Notes under the pieces: generated by a model
Database searches by the model: none
Told to the model about the DNA's origin: nothing
The model's input: the letters and a program-made list of their open reading frames with translations, nothing else
NCBI GenBank assembly: GCA_964384675.1
Contig: CAYLNK010000020.1
Location: 1 to 39,835, forward strand
Direction of reading: 5' to 3'
From: CAYLNK01 sp964384675
Lineage (GTDB): Bacteria; Acidobacteriota; Thermoanaerobaculia; UBA5066
Length of the DNA stretch: 39,835 nucleotides
Position numbers and translations under genes: made by a program
Part shown: positions 31,699 to 39,445 of the stretch, piece after piece
Layout: each line of letters begins with the position of its first letter
How positions within the stretch are numbered: the first letter of the stretch is position 1

Positions 31699-32520
31699 CT
31701 AGGCCTGGGCGGCGGCAGCCTCTCCGGCGACGACGGGCACGGCCGGCTCGACCGCCGGGGTGGCAACCACGAAGTTCTCCGGCATGGGCTCGTCCGGGAC
31801 CTCGTCCTTGCCGAGCTTCCCGACGAACCGCTCCTCCTGGGCGTGGAGGCCCTCGAGGACGGCGTCGGAGATCTTCGAGGTGAAGAGCTTGATCGCGCGG
31901 ATCGCGTCGTCGTTGCCGGGGATGACGAAGCTGATCGAGTCGGGATCGCAGTTCGTGTCGACGATGGCGACGACCGGAACGCCCAGCTTCTGGGCCTCCT
32001 GCACCGCGATCGCCTCCTTCTTCGGATCGATCACGAACAGGATGTCCGGCAGCTCCTCCATCTCCTTGATGCCCATCAGGTTCTTCGAGAGCTTCGCCCG
32101 CTCGCGCTCGAGCCGGATCCGCTCCTTCTTGGTGAGGATCGCGTCCGAGCCGTCGGCCAGCATCGCCTCGATCTCCTTGAGGCGCTGGATCGACTTCCGG
32201 ATCGTCACGAAGTTCGTGAGGGTGCCGCCCAGCCAGCGGTTGTTCACGTAGAACATCCCGCAGCGGTTCGCCTCCTCGTAGATGGCGTCCTGGGCCTGCC
32301 GCTTCGTCCCGACGAAGAGGATGTTCTTCCCCTGGGAGGCGACGTCGGTGATGAACGCCGCCGCTTCCCGGAAGCACTTCAGGGTCTTCTGGAGGTCGAT
32401 GATGTAGATGCCGTTCCGCTTCCCGAAGATGTACTTCTTCATCTTCGGGTTCCAGCGCTTGGTCTGGTGCCCGAAGTGGACGCCGGCCTCCAGGAGCTCC
32501 TTCATGGTGATCTGGCTCAT
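31699..32520 (-). CDS. rpsB: 30S ribosomal protein S2
   Basis: S2 completes the 30S body near the Shine-Dalgarno pairing site. The 273 residues begin MSQITMKELLEAGVHFGHQT and contain KRWNPKMKKYIFGKRNGIYI, RWLGGTLTNFVTIRKSIQRL and PDSISFVIPGNDDAIRAIKL. About 30 extra residues at the C-terminus are Ala/Val/Pro-rich. It starts 10 bp after rpsI. Confidence 0.97.
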   Translation of the reverse strand: MSQITMKELLEAGVHFGHQTKRWNPKMKKYIFGKRNGIYIIDLQKTLKCFREAAAFITDVASQGKNILFVGTKRQAQDAIYEEANRCGMFYVNNRWLGGTLTNFVTIRKSIQRLKEIEAMLADGSDAILTKKERIRLERERAKLSKNLMGIKEMEELPDILFVIDPKKEAIAVQEAQKLGVPVVAIVDTNCDPDSISFVIPGNDDAIRAIKLFTSKISDAVLEGLHAQEERFVGKLGKDEVPDEPMPENFVVATPAVEPAVPVVAGEAAAAQA

Positions 32521-32530
32521 AGGCGTCCCC

Positions 32531-32923
32531 TTACCTCTTCGAGAACTGGAACCGGGCGCGGGCGCCGCGCTGACCGTACTTCTTGCGCTCCTTCATGCGC
32601 GAATCGCGCGTGAGGAGGCCCGCCTTCTTGAGGTTCTTCCGGAGCTCGAGGTTGAAGACGCAGAGCGCCCGGGCGATGCCGTGCCGGATCGCTCCGGCCT
32701 GTCCCGCGCTGCCTCCCCCGTCCACGACGGCCACGACGTCGAACTTGTCGGCGGTCTCGGTCAGCTGGAACGGCTGGCGGATGACCATCTTCAGGACGTC
32801 GTTCGGGAAGTAGTTTTCGAAGGTCCGGTCGTTGACCCGGAACTGTCCCGAGCCCGGGCGAAGGAAGACACGAGCCACGGCTTCCTTCCTCCGGCCCACC
32901 GCGTGATACTGGAGGTTTGTCAA
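32531..32923 (-). CDS. rpsI: 30S ribosomal protein S9
   Basis: S9 reaches with its C-terminal tail to the P-site tRNA anticodon. The 130 residues run from (M)TNLQYHAVGRRKEAVARVFL to RGARARFQFSKR, with GGGSAGQAGAIRHGIARAL. The initiator is TTG 32923, since no ATG or GTG precedes the conserved start; AGAGGAGAG lies ~12 nt upstream. It follows rplM after 34 bp. Confidence 0.96.
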   Translation of the reverse strand: MTNLQYHAVGRRKEAVARVFLRPGSGQFRVNDRTFENYFPNDVLKMVIRQPFQLTETADKFDVVAVVDGGGSAGQAGAIRHGIARALCVFNLELRKNLKKAGLLTRDSRMKERKKYGQRGARARFQFSKR

Positions 32924-32957
32924 GAGTTCAGCTCTCCTCTGGATCCTGTTGCCGTGC

Positions 32958-33392
32958 TCAGACCGTCACCGGGACGGGGCCCTGGGCCGTGTGCGGGTGC
33001 GTCGGTCCGGCGTAGACCTTCAGCTTCTTGATCATCTTCCGGCCGAGCTTGGTCTTCGGAAGCATCCCCTTGACCGCTTCCTCGATCATCTTCTCGGGAC
33101 GGGTCGTCTTGAGCTTCGACGCCTCGATCGACTTCAGGCCACCGGGGAACCCCGTGTGGTGCCGGTACATCTTCGACTCGAGCTTGCGCCCGGTCAGCTC
33201 GATCTTGTCGGCGTTGACGACGACGACGAAGTCGCCGGTGTCGAGAAAGGGCGTGTAGTGAGCCTTCGTCTTGCCCATGAGGTGGCGCGCGACGTGGGTC
33301 GCCAGACGGCCAAGGACCTTACCGCCGGCGTCGACGACGATCCAGCGGCGGGCCATTTCGGAAACCTTCGGAAGCGGCGTGCGGGTACTCAC
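32958..33392 (-). CDS. rplM: 50S ribosomal protein L13
   Basis: L13 is an early assembly protein of the large subunit. The 144 residues contain RRWIVVDAGGKVLGRLATHV, GDFVVVVNADKIELTGRKLE and YRHHTGFPGGLKS. The start is GTG 33392, giving a normal N-terminal tail; GGAG is 12 nt upstream. It is the first gene after the rplM promoter and has a ~100-nt leader containing GGCGG/CCGCC. Confidence 0.96.
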   Translation of the reverse strand: MSTRTPLPKVSEMARRWIVVDAGGKVLGRLATHVARHLMGKTKAHYTPFLDTGDFVVVVNADKIELTGRKLESKMYRHHTGFPGGLKSIEASKLKTTRPEKMIEEAVKGMLPKTKLGRKMIKKLKVYAGPTHPHTAQGPVPVTV

Positions 33393-33497
33393 GAGGTTCG
33401 ACGTCTCCGTCGTAGAGAGGGGGAGCCCTCGCGAGAGAGCCCCGGCGGCTGAGGGCAGCTCAAATCAGGCGGCCGATCCGCCCGACGAGAGTTGCGG

Positions 33498-33527
33498 AAC
33501 TTACGCGAACGCGGCGGGGTCTGTCAA
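33498..33527 (-). promoter_or_regulatory. sigma-70-type promoter of the rplM-rpsI-rpsB-tsf run
   Basis: On the minus strand a perfect TTGACA (33522-33527), an 18-bp spacer and TAAGTT (33498-33503). The -10 is weak (3 of 6), but the site lies just after the MFS gene stop and before rplM. Like the rpsL and tRNA promoters it reads GCTTGAC at the -35. Confidence 0.7.
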
Positions 33528-33537
33528 GCGAAACACG

Positions 33538-34851
33538 TCACGAAGCCATGGCGCTGGAGCGGCCTTCCTCGAGACGCGATCGGGCTTCCATGGAGCGGCT
33601 CCCCTGAAAGAGGCAGAGGGCCGCGGCGAGGCAAGCCGCCGGACAGACGAGCAGCGAGAAGCGCATCCGGGACGGGTCGGCGTCAACGCCCAGCACGTCG
33701 TTCAGGCGCCCGACGATCGGGGGTCCGATGCCGTACCCGGCGAGCATGGCGCTGAAGAAGTAGACGCCGATCCCGAGACCCCGGAGGCGCGGCCCGGCCA
33801 CCTCGTGCACGTCGGCCGCCGCCGGGCCCAGCCAGAGGAGCGCCATCCCGAGGAGGACGACGTTCACCAGGAGCAGGGCCAGGACGTTCGTCGAGAAGAG
33901 GAGGGCGAGCCAGAGCGGGATGCAGAGGAGCGCGCCCATCGCGCAGAGCCTCATCCGTCCCCCGGGGCCGGTACGCCTGAACCGGTCCGCGGCCCAGCCT
34001 CCGAGGATCGTGCCGGGAACACCGCCCAGCACCGACAGGATCCCGGCCAGCACCCCGATGGTCGAGAGGCTCATCCCGTGGACCCGCACGAAAAACGAGG
34101 GCCCCCAGATCGAAAGCGAGTTGCCGGCGAGCGCGAAGAGCGCGTACCCGGCGTGGTGCCAGAGCAGCACCTTCGAGCCGTAGAGAGCCTTCAGCCCCTC
34201 CACGAAACCGGGAGCGTCGACGCGGGCGGCCGGCGCTCCGGCCCCTTCGGTTCGCCCGCGGGGAGGCTCGTGGAGCAGCAGGACCAGCCCGGCCACGATC
34301 ACACCCGGAAAACCGAGGAGCGCGAAGGCCCAGCGCCAGCCCATCGACTCGCCGAGGAAGCCCCCCAGGAAGAACGCGAGGCCGCCTCCGAGCGGAATGC
34401 CGGCGGAGTAGATCGCCTGGACGGTGGCCCTCATGCGGGGGGGAAAGTAGTCGGCGAGGAGCGACAGGGCCGCCGGCCCGAGCGTCGCCTCCCCCACCCC
34501 GACCATCACCCGGCAGAGGAAGATCGTCAGGAAGGTCCCGGCGAACGCCGTGAGGCCGGAGAAGAGGCTCCAGACCACGAGGCCGGCGGCGATGAGGCGC
34601 TTCCTGGAGACGCGATCGGCGAGCCGCCCGAACGGGATCCCGAGCGTCGTGTAGAACAGGACGAACGAGGTCGTGCCGAGGAGCGCCAGCTGGAGGTCGG
34701 AGAGGGACAGCTCCTTCTTCAGCAACGGGAAGAGGATGTAGATCAGCGTCCGGTCGAGGAAGTTGAGCACGTAGACGAGGGTCAGGAGCGCGAGACCCCA
34801 CCACGACGACGACGGGATCCGCCCGGCGGGCGCTCCGGCTGCTGACGACAT
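33538..34851 (-). CDS. MFS transporter, spinster-like
   Basis: A 437-residue major-facilitator protein of the inner membrane with about 12 hydrophobic helices. After a short cytosolic start comes TLVYVLNFLDRTLIYILFPL (helix 1, with the Asp-Arg typical of spinster-type members), then GRLADRVSRKRLIAAGLVVW (MFS motif A) and CRVMVGVGEATLGPAALSLL. The substrate cannot be told; related proteins carry sphingolipids, sugar acids or drugs. GGAGG stands before the ATG at 34851. It precedes rplM but probably has its own promoter, and an inverted repeat overlaps the likely start site. Confidence 0.88.
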   Translation of the reverse strand: MSSAAGAPAGRIPSSSWWGLALLTLVYVLNFLDRTLIYILFPLLKKELSLSDLQLALLGTTSFVLFYTTLGIPFGRLADRVSRKRLIAAGLVVWSLFSGLTAFAGTFLTIFLCRVMVGVGEATLGPAALSLLADYFPPRMRATVQAIYSAGIPLGGGLAFFLGGFLGESMGWRWAFALLGFPGVIVAGLVLLLHEPPRGRTEGAGAPAARVDAPGFVEGLKALYGSKVLLWHHAGYALFALAGNSLSIWGPSFFVRVHGMSLSTIGVLAGILSVLGGVPGTILGGWAADRFRRTGPGGRMRLCAMGALLCIPLWLALLFSTNVLALLLVNVVLLGMALLWLGPAAADVHEVAGPRLRGLGIGVYFFSAMLAGYGIGPPIVGRLNDVLGVDADPSRMRFSLLVCPAACLAAALCLFQGSRSMEARSRLEEGRSSAMAS

Positions 34852-34864
34852 CGATCCTCCAAAA

Positions 34865-34878
34865 ACCGAACGCTCGGT
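34865..34878. promoter_or_regulatory. possible repressor operator between the MFS gene and menG
   Basis: ACCGA-ACGC-TCGGT is a 5+4+5 inverted repeat in the 94-bp divergent gap. On the minus strand TAACAT (34879-34884) could be the -10 for the MFS gene, and the repeat would cover the start of transcription. Such sites are typical of TetR-type repressors, but no regulator gene is in the window. Confidence 0.4.
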
Positions 34879-34945
34879 ATGTTAGCTGAAACAGACGCGC
34901 CCGCCGCGCCTTGCCCTTCCCGGGCCCGCCGCATACGCTGCCGGT

Positions 34946-35677
34946 ATGCCCGCCGCGGCCGCCGCCCCCGCGCTCGACAAATCCGGCGCCCGCGTCCGCG
35001 GGATGTTCGGACGGATCGCGCCCCGATACGACCTGCTCAACCGCCTCCTGTCCGGCGGGACCGACGTCCTGTGGCGACGCAAGGCTGCCCGTCTCCTCGA
35101 TCCGAAGCCCGGCGAGCGCGTCCTCGACCTCTGCTCCGGAACGGCCGACCTGTCTCTCGAGATCTCCCGCCGCTCCGGCGGACGCGCCCGCGTCGCCGCG
35201 GCGGACTTCACGGTGGAGATGCTGGCGCTCGGGCGGCGGAAGATCGCGGCTCGCGGCGCCCGGATCCCGGAAGCGGGCGCGGACGGGATGCGCCTCCCGT
35301 TCCGGGCCTCCACCTTCGACGGCGCGACCGCAGCGTTCGGCGTGCGGAACTTCGAGGACTTCGACCGGGGGGCCCGCGAGGTCTTCCGGGTGCTCAAGCC
35401 CGGCGGACGCTTCGTGATCCTGGAGTTCACGCCGGAGCCCACCGGCCCGCTGGCGTCGATCGTCGGATTCCACACCCGGGTCGTCGTCCCACGCCTCGGG
35501 GCGTGGCTCTCGCCGGACGCCGGCGCCTACCAGTACCTTCCGAGCAGCGTCGAGCGCTGGCCGGCGCCCGACGCGCTGGCGGCACGCCTCCTCGCGGCCG
35601 GTTTCGCCGTCGCGACGTTCGAGCGGCTCCTCTTCGGGATCGCCGCGGTGCACGTCGCGCGCAAGGGAGCCTCATGA
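34946..35677 (+). CDS. menG: Demethylmenaquinone/2-methoxy-6-polyprenylbenzoquinol methyltransferase (UbiE/MenG)
   Basis: A quinone C-methyltransferase using S-adenosylmethionine. The 243 residues contain FGRIAPRYDLLNRLLSGGTD, the SAM loop VLDLCSGTADLSLEI, the UbiE/MenG signature AFGVRNFEDFDRGAREVFRV and LKPGGRFVILEFTPE, and a C-terminal PDAGAYQYLPSSVERWP. Whether the substrate is demethylmenaquinone or the ubiquinone precursor is not visible; no ubi or other men genes are here. The ribosome-binding site is weak. Its stop shares ATGA with folD. Confidence 0.92.
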   Translation: MPAAAAAPALDKSGARVRGMFGRIAPRYDLLNRLLSGGTDVLWRRKAARLLDPKPGERVLDLCSGTADLSLEISRRSGGRARVAAADFTVEMLALGRRKIAARGARIPEAGADGMRLPFRASTFDGATAAFGVRNFEDFDRGAREVFRVLKPGGRFVILEFTPEPTGPLASIVGFHTRVVVPRLGAWLSPDAGAYQYLPSSVERWPAPDALAARLLAAGFAVATFERLLFGIAAVHVARKGAS

Positions 35678-36600
35678 CCCTTCTCGACGGAAGACGTGTC
35701 GCGGCGGAGCTGCGGGCCGAGACCGCGACGGAAGCCGCCTCCCTGACGGCGCACGGCATCGTCCCCGGCCTGGCCGTGGTGCTGGTGGGCGACGACCCGG
35801 CCAGCCACGTCTACGTGAGGAGCAAGACGGCTGCGGCCCGGGAGGCCGGGATCGAGGAGCGGACGCTCCGCTTCCCGGCGTCGCTCCCCGAGGCCGAGCT
35901 CCTGGCCGCGCTCGCCGCCCTGAACGACGACGACTCGGTCGACGCCATCCTGGTCCAGCTGCCGCTCCCGAAGGGGATCGACACGGCGCGCGTCCTGGAG
36001 ACGATCCGGCCCGACAAGGACGCCGACGGCTTCAATCCCGTGAACGTGGGCCGTCTGGTGAAGGGCCAGCCCGCGCCGGTGCCGTGCACCCCGGCCGGCA
36101 TCATGGAGCTGCTCCGGCGCGAGGGCGTCGAGGTCCAGGGCCGGCATGCCGTCGTGGTCGGAAGGAGCGACATCGTCGGCAAGCCGATGGCGACGCTCCT
36201 CCTCCACGCGAACGCCACGGTCACCATCGCCCACTCGAAGACCCGCGACCTGCCCGGCCTCTGCCGGACGGCCGACCTGATCGTCGCCGCGATCGGGCGC
36301 GCCGGGATGATCACCGGCGACTTCGTGCGCGAAGGCGCGGTCGTCGTCGACGTCGGAATGAACCGGCTCGAGCGGCGCGAAGACGTCGAGCGGTTCTTCC
36401 CCGGCGACGCGGCCCGCCTCGCGACGTTCGAGAAGAACGGCTCCACCCTGATCGGCGACTGCGACCCGTCGACCGCCTTCGCCCGCGCCTCGCGCCACAC
36501 GCCCGTCCCGGGCGGCGTCGGACCTCTCACGATCGCGCAGCTCCTCAAGAACACGGTCTGGCTCGCCCGGGGGCGCCGCGCGCCCACCACCACGTCATGA
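35674..36600 (+). CDS. folD: Bifunctional methylenetetrahydrofolate dehydrogenase/cyclohydrolase
   Basis: FolD interconverts one-carbon tetrahydrofolates in the cytoplasm and makes NADPH. From ATG 35674 it is 308 residues. The catalytic segment GDDPASHVYVRSKTAAAREA has the conserved Tyr and Lys, DGFNPVNVGRL and PCTPAGIMELL follow, and VVVGRSDIVGKPMATLLLHA binds NADP. The C-terminus has TPVPGGVGPLTIAQLLKNT. The start shares ATGA with menG and the stop shares ATGA with coaE, so all three genes look translationally coupled. Confidence 0.96.
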   Translation: MTLLDGRRVAAELRAETATEAASLTAHGIVPGLAVVLVGDDPASHVYVRSKTAAAREAGIEERTLRFPASLPEAELLAALAALNDDDSVDAILVQLPLPKGIDTARVLETIRPDKDADGFNPVNVGRLVKGQPAPVPCTPAGIMELLRREGVEVQGRHAVVVGRSDIVGKPMATLLLHANATVTIAHSKTRDLPGLCRTADLIVAAIGRAGMITGDFVREGAVVVDVGMNRLERREDVERFFPGDAARLATFEKNGSTLIGDCDPSTAFARASRHTPVPGGVGPLTIAQLLKNTVWLARGRRAPTTTS

Positions 36601-37211
36601 CGCTCCGCGTGGGCCTGACCGGGGGCCTCGCCTCGGGCAAGAGCACCGTGGCCCGCCGCTGGCGCGAGATGGGGATACCGGTCCTGGACGCCGACCTCGT
36701 GGTCCACGAGCTGTACGAGCCGGGTGGGGCGGGCGCGGCCGCGGTCGCCGAGGCGTTCGGCGCCGACCTCCTGGACGGGAAGGGGGCGGTCGACCGGCCC
36801 CGTCTCGCCCGACGGGTCTTCGGCGACGGGGCGGCCGTGAAGACGCTCAACGCCCGGATCCACCCGCTCGTCATCGAGCGGCAAGCCGTGTGGTTCGAGG
36901 AGCTGGAGGCGCGAGGCGAGCCGCTCGCGGTCGTGGAGGCGACCCTTCTGCTCGAGAGCGGCGGGCGGAAGCGCTTCGACCGGATCGTGACGGTCAGCGC
37001 TCCGGCGGAGGTCCGCCTCGCGCGCGCCATCGCGCGCGACCCCGGAGTCGGCCGCGAGCAGCTCGGGAAGCGGATGGCCGCGCAGATGCCCGACGCGGAA
37101 CGCGACCGCCTGGCAGACCACGTGCTGCGCAGTGACGGGACGCGCCAGGAGCTGATCGACGCCGCGACCCGGCTCGGCGAGCTCCTCCGGGCGGAGTCCA
37201 GAGGCCGCTAG
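36597..37211 (+). CDS. coaE: Dephospho-CoA kinase
   Basis: CoaE performs the last step of coenzyme A synthesis. The 204 residues start MTLRVGLTGGLASGKSTVAR with the P-loop, then VLDADLVVHELYEPGGAGAA, HPLVIERQ and VEATLLLESGGRKRFDRIVT. Length is typical. It is the last gene of the menG-folD-coaE operon. Its TAG stop shares the 4-bp palindrome CTAG with the TAG stop of the converging rdgB. Confidence 0.95.
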   Translation: MTLRVGLTGGLASGKSTVARRWREMGIPVLDADLVVHELYEPGGAGAAAVAEAFGADLLDGKGAVDRPRLARRVFGDGAAVKTLNARIHPLVIERQAVWFEELEARGEPLAVVEATLLLESGGRKRFDRIVTVSAPAEVRLARAIARDPGVGREQLGKRMAAQMPDAERDRLADHVLRSDGTRQELIDAATRLGELLRAESRGR

Positions 37212-37774
37212 CGCTCTCCGGAGAGGAGTCGGCCGAGCTCCTCGAAGGCCCGGGCCCGATGCGATCGCGCGTCCTTTTCCGCGGGCTCCATCTCGGCGAA
37301 AGTCCGGCGCTCCCCTTCCGGGACGAAGAGCACGTCCCAGCCGAAGCCTGCGGTGCCGCGCGGCTCCCGCGCCAGGCTCCCCGTCACGCGCCCGACGGCG
37401 ACGAGGACGTCGGCCTCTCCGTCTCCAGGGCGGGCCACCGCCAGCGCGGACACCGCTTCGGCCCGCCGCTCGAACGGGTCGAGCATCCTCGCGAAGCCGG
37501 ACTCGCCCGCGGCGCCGACCGCCCACTTCGTGAGCGGCCCCGGATAGCCTCCCCACGAGACGACGACGAGGCCGGAGTCCTCCACCAGCACCACCCTCCC
37601 GGTCCGTCGGGCCGCCTCGACGGCCTTCGCCCGGACGACGACCTCGAAGTCGAGAGACTGGATCTCGGGGAGCTCGAGCGGGAGGCTCTCGACCGGCCGG
37701 CCGAGGAGGCGGCTCGCCTCGCGCGCCTTGTTCGGGTTCGACGTGACGAGGAGGAGAGGGGACAGGCCGCTCAA
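37208..37774 (-). CDS. rdgB: XTP/dITP pyrophosphatase (RdgB/HAM1/ITPA family)
   Basis: Removes non-canonical purine nucleotides (ITP, XTP) by hydrolysis to monophosphates. The 188 residues have the N-terminal LLLVTSNPNKAREASRLLG, VLVEDSGLVVVSWGGYPGPL and GFGWDVLFVPEGERRTFAEM with EKDARSHRARAFEEL. The segment GGYPGPLTKW and VEDSGL are closer to the archaeal and eukaryotic ITPA type than to E. coli RdgB (ADDSGL, GAPGIYSARY). The start is TTG 37774, sharing TTGA with the stop of the cyclase gene; no ribosome-binding site is seen, so translation is probably coupled. Confidence 0.88.
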   Translation of the reverse strand: MSGLSPLLLVTSNPNKAREASRLLGRPVESLPLELPEIQSLDFEVVVRAKAVEAARRTGRVVLVEDSGLVVVSWGGYPGPLTKWAVGAAGESGFARMLDPFERRAEAVSALAVARPGDGEADVLVAVGRVTGSLAREPRGTAGFGWDVLFVPEGERRTFAEMEPAEKDARSHRARAFEELGRLLSGER

Positions 37775-39405
37775 CGGAGGAGCGGGGCGCCCCGGGCGTC
37801 GAGCCGGACCCGGTAGGCGGGCAGACCGCGGGTGAGCCCCTTGAGGCGCACCTCGCCGAGCGAGTCGAAGAGGTAGAAGTCGGCCGCCTGGCGGGCGGTC
37901 TCCTCTCCGACGATGATCTCGTTCGGCCCGGCGACGTAGTCCTCCAGACGGGCCGCGATGTTCACCGTGTTCCCGAGGACCGTGTAGTCCACGCGCCGGT
38001 CCGAGCCGATGTCGCCGACGACCGCGTTGCCGCTGTTGATCCCGATCCGGACGGCGACGGCGTACTCGCCGCGGGCCACGCGGTCGACGTTCCAGGCGGT
38101 CACGGATTCCACGAGCTTCGCCGCCGCGGCGATCGCGCGGCGCGGGTGGTCCGCCTGGGGCAGGGGCGCTCCCCAGAACGCCATCACCGCGTCCCCGATG
38201 AACTTGTCGAGCGTGCCCCCGGTCGCGAAGATCGCGTCCGCGGCGAACGTGAAGATGGTGGAGAGGAAGCGCGACAGGGAGTCCGGGTCCATCGTCTCGG
38301 CCGCCGTCGTGAAGCCGACGATGTCGGCGAAGAGGATCGAGACGTTGCGGGTCCTCACCCGCTCGACGCCGCCGGGGGCCTCGGCCACGATCTCGTCCAC
38401 GACCCCGGGCGAGTGGTAGCGCGAGAGCCGCTCCCGGATCCGCTCCTCCTTCTCGATCCGCGTCTGGAGTCGGGCGCGCTCGATGGCGACGGCGGCGAAG
38501 TTCCCGAGCGCGGTGAGGAGGTCGAGGTCGTCGGCGGTGAACGTGCCGACCTTGAGAGGCGTGTCGACGTGGAGCGCCCCGATGATCCGGTCGCGGTTCC
38601 AGAGCGGCACGCACATCGCCGAGCGGATCTGCTGGATCCGGATCGACTGGCCGGCCTCGAACCGGCCGTCCGCCAGGGCGTCGGAGGTGAGGACGGCGAC
38701 CCGCTCGCGGACCACGGTGTCGACGATGGTGTGCGAGAAGGGCTCGGTCACCTCGACGCCGGTCCGGCCGCGCATGCGCGCGATCTCCGGCACCGGGCGG
38801 TCCCGCTCGTCGAGGAGGACGACGACCGCGCGCTCCACCGGCAGGTAGTCGAACAGCAGGTCCACGACGCGTCCGAGGATCTCGTTCACCTCGCGGGCCA
38901 CGATGAGCGTCTTGGCCACCTGGACGAGGATCTCGAAGATCTTGCCGCGGGCCTGCTGGGAGGCGAAGCGCCGGCCGGAGACGCTCGACATCCCCACGCT
39001 CGATTCCGCCGGCGCCACCTGGTCGAGGTTGAAGTCCCGGTTGAAGTCGGCGATCGAGCGAACGAACGTGGACGTCGATTCGGCGGTCGCCTTGGCGGCC
39101 GGCTTCGCCCCTGGAGCCGGACTCTCCTCTCGGAGGTTCAGGGTGAACGTCCCGATCGTCAGCACGTCGCCCACGGCCAGCGGGGACGTCGTGACGAATC
39201 GCCCGTTCACCTTGATCCCGTTGGTGGAGTTCTGGTCCGTCACGATCCAGCGATCGGCGTCGCGCCGGATCACCGCGTGCTTGCGCGAGACCGAGAAGTC
39301 GTTGAGGACGATCTCGTTCTCGCTCGAGCGCCCGAGCGAGATCTCGTTTCCGGAGAGCCGGTAGCGGTGCGGGCGGCCTTCCGCTTCGTAGACGATCTCG
39401 AGCAT
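37771..39405 (-). CDS. FHA-GAF-adenylate cyclase (class III)
   Basis: A soluble 544-residue signalling enzyme. Residues 1-95 are an FHA phosphothreonine-binding domain (GRSSENEIVLNDFSVSRKHA, NSTNG). About 155-310 is a GAF sensor domain. About 350-535 is a class III cyclase catalytic domain with metal ligands D361 (ILFADIVGF) and D405 (DKFIGDAVMAFWG), N482 and R486 (VNIAAR). K401 and T475 at the base-recognition positions point to ATP as substrate and to subclass IIIb. No membrane segment is seen. No ribosome-binding site precedes the ATG; TATAAT stands 13 nt upstream. Confidence 0.93.
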   Translation of the reverse strand: MLEIVYEAEGRPHRYRLSGNEISLGRSSENEIVLNDFSVSRKHAVIRRDADRWIVTDQNSTNGIKVNGRFVTTSPLAVGDVLTIGTFTLNLREESPAPGAKPAAKATAESTSTFVRSIADFNRDFNLDQVAPAESSVGMSSVSGRRFASQQARGKIFEILVQVAKTLIVAREVNEILGRVVDLLFDYLPVERAVVVLLDERDRPVPEIARMRGRTGVEVTEPFSHTIVDTVVRERVAVLTSDALADGRFEAGQSIRIQQIRSAMCVPLWNRDRIIGALHVDTPLKVGTFTADDLDLLTALGNFAAVAIERARLQTRIEKEERIRERLSRYHSPGVVDEIVAEAPGGVERVRTRNVSILFADIVGFTTAAETMDPDSLSRFLSTIFTFAADAIFATGGTLDKFIGDAVMAFWGAPLPQADHPRRAIAAAAKLVESVTAWNVDRVARGEYAVAVRIGINSGNAVVGDIGSDRRVDYTVLGNTVNIAARLEDYVAGPNEIIVGEETARQAADFYLFDSLGEVRLKGLTRGLPAYRVRLDARGAPLLR

Positions 39406-39418
39406 TGAAAAGCAGTCG

Positions 39419-39424
39419 ATTATA
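39419..39424 (-). promoter_or_regulatory. -10 element before the cyclase gene, probable near-leaderless start
   Basis: A perfect TATAAT on the minus strand, 13 nt before the ATG. Transcription would begin about 6 nt before the start codon. No matching -35 hexamer is seen 17 bp upstream, so the promoter may need an activator. Confidence 0.5.
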
Positions 39425-39445
39425 GGTGTCTTCGTCGCCCGGACC

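Noticed and set aside
35015..35677. Extension of folD upstream to form a fused protein in the folD frame from 34879
   Set aside because: This part is the off-frame of menG; FolD similarity begins exactly at ATG 35674.
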